Shown piece after piece: positions 60,110-64,000 of a stretch of DNA of 64,000 nt. Each line of letters starts with the position of its first letter. Within the stretch, counting starts at the first letter, position 1. The DNA lies in assembly GCF_014356525.2 (NCBI RefSeq), contig NC_052518.1, positions 30,968,559 to 31,032,558 on the forward strand. The letters run 5' to 3'. The notes under the pieces were generated by a model that ran no database searches, was not told the origin of the DNA, and saw nothing but the letters and a program-made list of their open reading frames with translations. Both the position numbers and the translations under genes were made by a program. This DNA is from Nilaparvata lugens (Eukaryota; Arthropoda; Insecta; Hemiptera; Delphacidae).

Positions 60110-60355
60110 CTTGTCTCTATGACACTGACCTTGCTTCTGTGAAACACCTTGTTCCAGTGAGAACTTGCTTCTGTGAGACTGCCATTTATAGCGCTACTAC
60201 TTTGAACGGAGACCTTGTCTCTATGAAACTGCTTGTCTCTGTGGGACTGCTATTTATAGAAATACTTGCTCCTCTGAAACTTGTCTCTATGACACTAATA
60301 TCGTTCAAAAACACTACTTGTCTCTGTGAGAACTTGTCTCTGTGAAACATCCCCC
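60110..60355. repeat. Degenerate TTGTCTCTGTGAAACT repeat
   Basis: About 12 imperfect, irregularly spaced copies of a 15-18-base unit (CTTGTCTCTATGACACT, CTTGTTCCAGTGAGAACT, CTTGCTTCTGTGAGACT). The open frames across it follow from the repeat. Confidence 0.7.
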
Positions 60356-60383
60356 TCAGAGTGCCAGTTTGGCGGTGCATGCA

Positions 60384-60421
60384 ACGACAAACTGGGCTGG
60401 AAAACCAGCCCAGTTTGTCGT
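60384..60421. repeat. Perfect 17-bp stem hairpin with AAAA loop
   Basis: CGACAAACTGGGCTGG, AAAA, then CCAGCCCAGTTTGTCG, plus one outer A-T pair. GC-rich within AT-rich DNA. Third and fourth partial copies of the arm (CCAGTTTGGCG, CCAGCCCAGTTTGACG) flank it, so it may be the edge of a mobile repeat. Confidence 0.85.
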
Positions 60422-60955
60422 CGGTCCACTTTGTCGCCAGCCCAGTTTGACGCAGTCCCCTCTTTAACATATCTGTTAATCTTGAACATTTTTTACTACA
60501 ATTATGAAGGTATAAAACTCATAGGCTAGCTAAGTTCTTGCGGGTCTCATTCTTATTGATATACTGTGATTCCTAAGTAGTATTTTTAAAATAATAATTA
60601 TGTATATTAATATCAGCAATTGGATAATATTTAGAATCACCGGCTCCTTCTAGTTGCATTCATCGATGTCTTCAGGCGCATTAAGTTCTTGTTTGATTAA
60701 GATTATTGCTCGAAAGCCTTTTCAAGTTATGGCTTTCTGAGCAACAATCAAAAACACATAGAACTTGCAATATCCATTCCAAGACAACGCCTTGAATTGA
60801 TGAGCTTCTTCTTTCTTCCTGAAGTCTCTGTGGATGATGATTCTGTTGTTTGATGTGCTCCGAGCTTCAAAATTATAATGTATAAAAATATATTGTATAA
60901 CAATAACAGTTTTTTATACTTTGCATTTTACAATCTCTGTAGATCTGAAGAAAAT
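60422..60955. other. Intergenic, nothing recognisable
   Basis: No supported gene, RNA or array. Confidence 0.4.
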
Positions 60956-61077
60956 GTCCTCAGTTTTTATTTTTTTACCGTTCTGAATTATTTTAGGTCT
61001 ACAACCAATCCTCAGTCCAGTCCTCAGTTTTTATTTTTTTACCGTTCTGGATTATTTTAGGTCTACAACCAATCCTA
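60956..61077. repeat. Tandem duplication of about 60 bp
   Basis: The segment CCTCAGTTTTTATTTTTTTACC ... GGTCTACAACCAATCC style occurs twice in succession with one substitution. Recent slippage or unequal exchange. Confidence 0.75.
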
Positions 61078-64000
61078 GATAATTTGCAGGGTAACTTGAA
61101 AACACTGATCTAGTTGTGACTTTCATATACTCCGTTACAGAGTATGGGTTACACCTGCACGTAAAAAATACAAGTTAGTTGCTTAAATTGAATTAAATCA
61201 TATAAATAATTTTAATACTACTTAATATAATTCAAGAATGAAAGTACACCAGAGGTATCAAGTTATATTGTACAGAGGGTCATATCAGAAGTGTAGGTGG
61301 GCCAATTTTCAACAGAAGAGGATTTACTAAATTATTATAACATTTTCTCAATCAATTGAAAGGGTATATAATAAGTTATATCAAAGTTATAAAAGAGGAT
61401 TCAATATTTTTTAAAGAGGGATATTTCTTTTATTTTGAAGAGAATTTTTATTTAAAAGAATCGAATCCCATCCAAATGTGGAGGGAGGGAGTGCAACAAA
61501 ATTCATCCCAGGGCACAGAAATCCATGCAACTGCTCTTTTAGTATTTTATTCGCAAAGAAATTTACGCAGAGCATTCATTAGGAACTACTTCTTGGTGGG
61601 GCAAATGAAAATTAAACAAATTATATTTGCCCTGTGATTCTCTCGGTTGGATAGAGCGTAAAGGGCGCTTGGAGCACGGAGAACCTCTTTTGTGAGTCTT
61701 GAGAGGCCTCGCACAGGTAGACCTATACTCTGTCCAAGTAGGCATGAGCTCTGAAGGATTAGGCCGACCCTCCTACTACTCACACACACAAGCGCAGTCT
61801 CCTTTTGTGTGTGTGAGTAAAGGGATGGTCTGCCTACCTGTATACTACGTAGTATACATTGTATATCAATGGCGCAGGTAGGCCGGGCGTGTGTGCCTGC
61901 GCGTTGTGGAGCGAGGGTCGGCTTAATCTTTCAGGGCTCATGGCAAATCGGACAGACTATAGACACTGACTAAATAGGTACGACAAGCTGTCATCTATTT
62001 TTATCTTCCCATTTCGTTTATCTTTAAATTGAAAATGTTTGATTGCACAGTATGGTTATCTATCATAGTACCATACACAGTATGGTGAACATCATCAACA
62101 TTATTACTCTTATAGTGGATGAGATAGTTTTCTACAACTTAAATCTTACCAAGTAGTTTCAATTCTTGTTAGTCATAAGTGGATTATCAAGATCAATATT
62201 TTAGTCATTCTCTACTAAATTAAAAATAAGAAGTAAACTAGTAAGCCCCCTCCGGGCTGAAGAATTCGCTCTTATCTTATTTCAGGATATTGATGACTTA
62301 GTCTACGGTACCTTAGAAAAAGATAATTATTTACAAAGAACTACCATTTTGAGTACAGTTGCATGTGCAACTGACAGTAAGTTATGTTTATGCATTATTA
62401 TAAAATGATGTAATTATAATATTCGTTCTAATAGTGATTAGGCTGATATAAAATTATAAATGATCATTTTTAATAGCAACAAAATAATTCAATGCGACTA
62501 TAAAGTAGTTATTAATATTCAATGTGATATATTAAAGGTACGTTTTATTTTAAACAACCGCGGACGACGACCGCAAAATAATAGGTTTGGTTCTCATATT
62601 CAAATTTGTATAAGAGAGTGTGTAACCTACACAGCCTCACACGTTCGCGGAAGAAGAGAGTGGCCGATGACTGCGGTCGCATAAAACAAAACTTACTTTT
62701 TAATTGTGTTTTTGTTCATGTGACAGAATACATTGACCGAGAAACAATATATTTGGTACTTCAAGGAGTGCTCAAACTACGATAGCACTGTAAGCTATGG
62801 CTTGCGAAAAAATCACTTTAAATATTATTGAATTTATTTATCAAAGGCTCTAAATCTGTGAATATTAATCATAGATGCCATTACTCCAGTCAATTGTTGG
62901 CTTTCAAAGGTTCCATTTCATTCACTGTAATGCAATTGAACGAGAAGCAAAGCGTACCAAGTTCTGATGACTAAAGCATCAAGTCGTTGTCCATATATGG
63001 GTTTGTTGGTTTGATCGACGATTACTTTCGATTACTTCCATCAATCAACTCCAAATTTTCATCACATTTCCCAACGAGATTGACTCACTGCCTTGTCCTT
63101 TTGAGGACATAACAGGATAACATTGAAAGTGCATAAGAAAACAAATTGTGGTGATTTATCATTAGTCAGCTGGATTATTAAATGCATGAAATTACTACAA
63201 TATAACAGCTGAGGATATTTGGGAGTTATCACAGAGACGACCAGACCTTGCACATAGCTGAATGAAGAGCGGGAGCGTGCTTGACCCCCCAACTCTCTGG
63301 ATGGTACCTCGCCATAGCCGTCTCAAGACTTTATATGGCAAGCGTTTCGTAAATCGTCCATATCTCTAGTTCTAATAAAAGTATTAAAACAACATTTATT
63401 TCGATGGTTTCCTTACATTATCTTCTACAATTGAAGTCTCGCCCATTCTCATCTGTTTAAAGGTTATTCATGCTAAAATAGTTTGATATTCAACGTTTGC
63501 ATTCATTTCTATTTTCTTCAATAGACCACTAGACAAGCGTTCAACTAAAAAATGTTACAAATGAAAAATCTAGTATATGGAAAGAACTTTTTATTGATAT
63601 TTTCATGTACCTGATGGTCACAGAGCAACATATATATATGCTTTGAAAAGCGGAAATATAATGAAATCATCACTACCTGAAACTGATATGTTGAGTGAAC
63701 ATTTTATTGCTGGCGTGAATGGATTAGATATCTTCATCCACATAAACTTTTTTTCCTTTATTATTCACATGATGTATACAATGTACTGCATATATTGGTG
63801 GAACTTTGCTTCATCTAGGTGTACTTTTACTGACTTTAGGTAACGATCCTTTACCTAAACCGTTTACTATGTTTCATAGTAACCGATTAACCGTTACTAT
63901 GTCCACAGATACTTCCTCAGTTGATAGAGCAGCTAGTTTATATGTCAGCACGCACAAAAAAACATCTATATCACATTTAGTTCATGATATATAGTTTATC
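61078..64000. other. Right flank, no gene seen
   Basis: No coding frame of convincing length, no tRNA or rRNA. A small inverted repeat (ACTCACACACACAA ... TTGTGTGTGTGAGT) lies at 61779-61821. TAGTATACATTGTATA-like palindromes occur near 61849-61866. Confidence 0.5.

Noticed and set aside
61640..61720. tRNA-like or SINE-like sequence (GGTTGGATAGAGCG)
   Set aside because: It resembles neither a full cloverleaf nor clear A and B boxes at correct spacing.
1..64000. CRISPR array, rRNA or tRNA genes
   Set aside because: No regularly spaced repeats with unique spacers, and no cloverleaf or rRNA core sequence was seen; the short tandem arrays have no spacers.

Overview
The window is AT-rich, repeat-dense nuclear DNA of an arthropod, most likely an insect. 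The evidence is TATA plus TCAGT-initiator promoters, Jockey/CR1-like LINEs, a Penelope-like element and a FLYWCH-type exon. I cannot name the species. Its centre is a nest of Polinton/Maverick (adintovirus-like) elements, the large virus-like DNA transposons that encode a protein-primed DNA polymerase B, a retroviral-type integrase, a packaging ATPase, an adenovirus-type protease and capsid proteins.

Layout. (1) 1-4501: a partial, older Polinton copy (A) with protease, dead penton, major capsid, zinc/BIR-like and two small genes. (2) 4502-11900: a possible FLYWCH exon, a TA microsatellite, a Penelope-like element ending in a large inverted repeat, and a LINE ORF1 fragment. (3) 11904-52102: an outer Polinton-bounded unit with diverged terminal inverted repeats and a perfect 6-bp target duplication (TATGTA). 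Inside it lie a TIR with the remnant of a small gene, a captured unrecognised 'cargo' gene, a 100-N assembly gap, the structural half of copy B (15406-21173), the broken C-terminal half of the cargo gene, a complete 19.8-kb Polinton C (22304-42152, perfect target duplication GTAGGC), the N-terminal part of the cargo gene, and fragment D (ATPase, DUF8207, fibre-like). The right outer TIR is split by a LINE. (4) 52109-59400: two more LINE copies head to head and a dispersed repeat. (5) 59400-64000: no convincing genes, a few small repeats and a strong hairpin.

How the genes work together. In copy C the minus strand carries, in order, PolB, integrase, ATPase, DUF8207 protein, coiled-coil fibre-like protein, PLA2-domain protein, protease, penton, a small overlapping gene, major capsid, a BIR-like zinc protein and two small proteins. 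The plus strand near the right end carries a canonical BIR (IAP-like) gene, a 167-aa protein and a small beta-rich protein. Replication/integration genes sit at one side and a tightly packed morphogenesis module (TAATG and ATGA overlaps) at the other. The polymerase gene is broken by a 2.46-kb tandem duplication and a frameshift, so C is probably not autonomous as assembled. Its capsid module is nevertheless fully open.

Main novelties: two nested Polinton insertions dated by independent target duplications; a Polinton that split a captured gene whose two halves meet in frame across the target site; inverted cargo arms that carry a promoter and a truncated piece of the gene's own C-terminus; and a small conserved gene hidden over the start of the major capsid gene.
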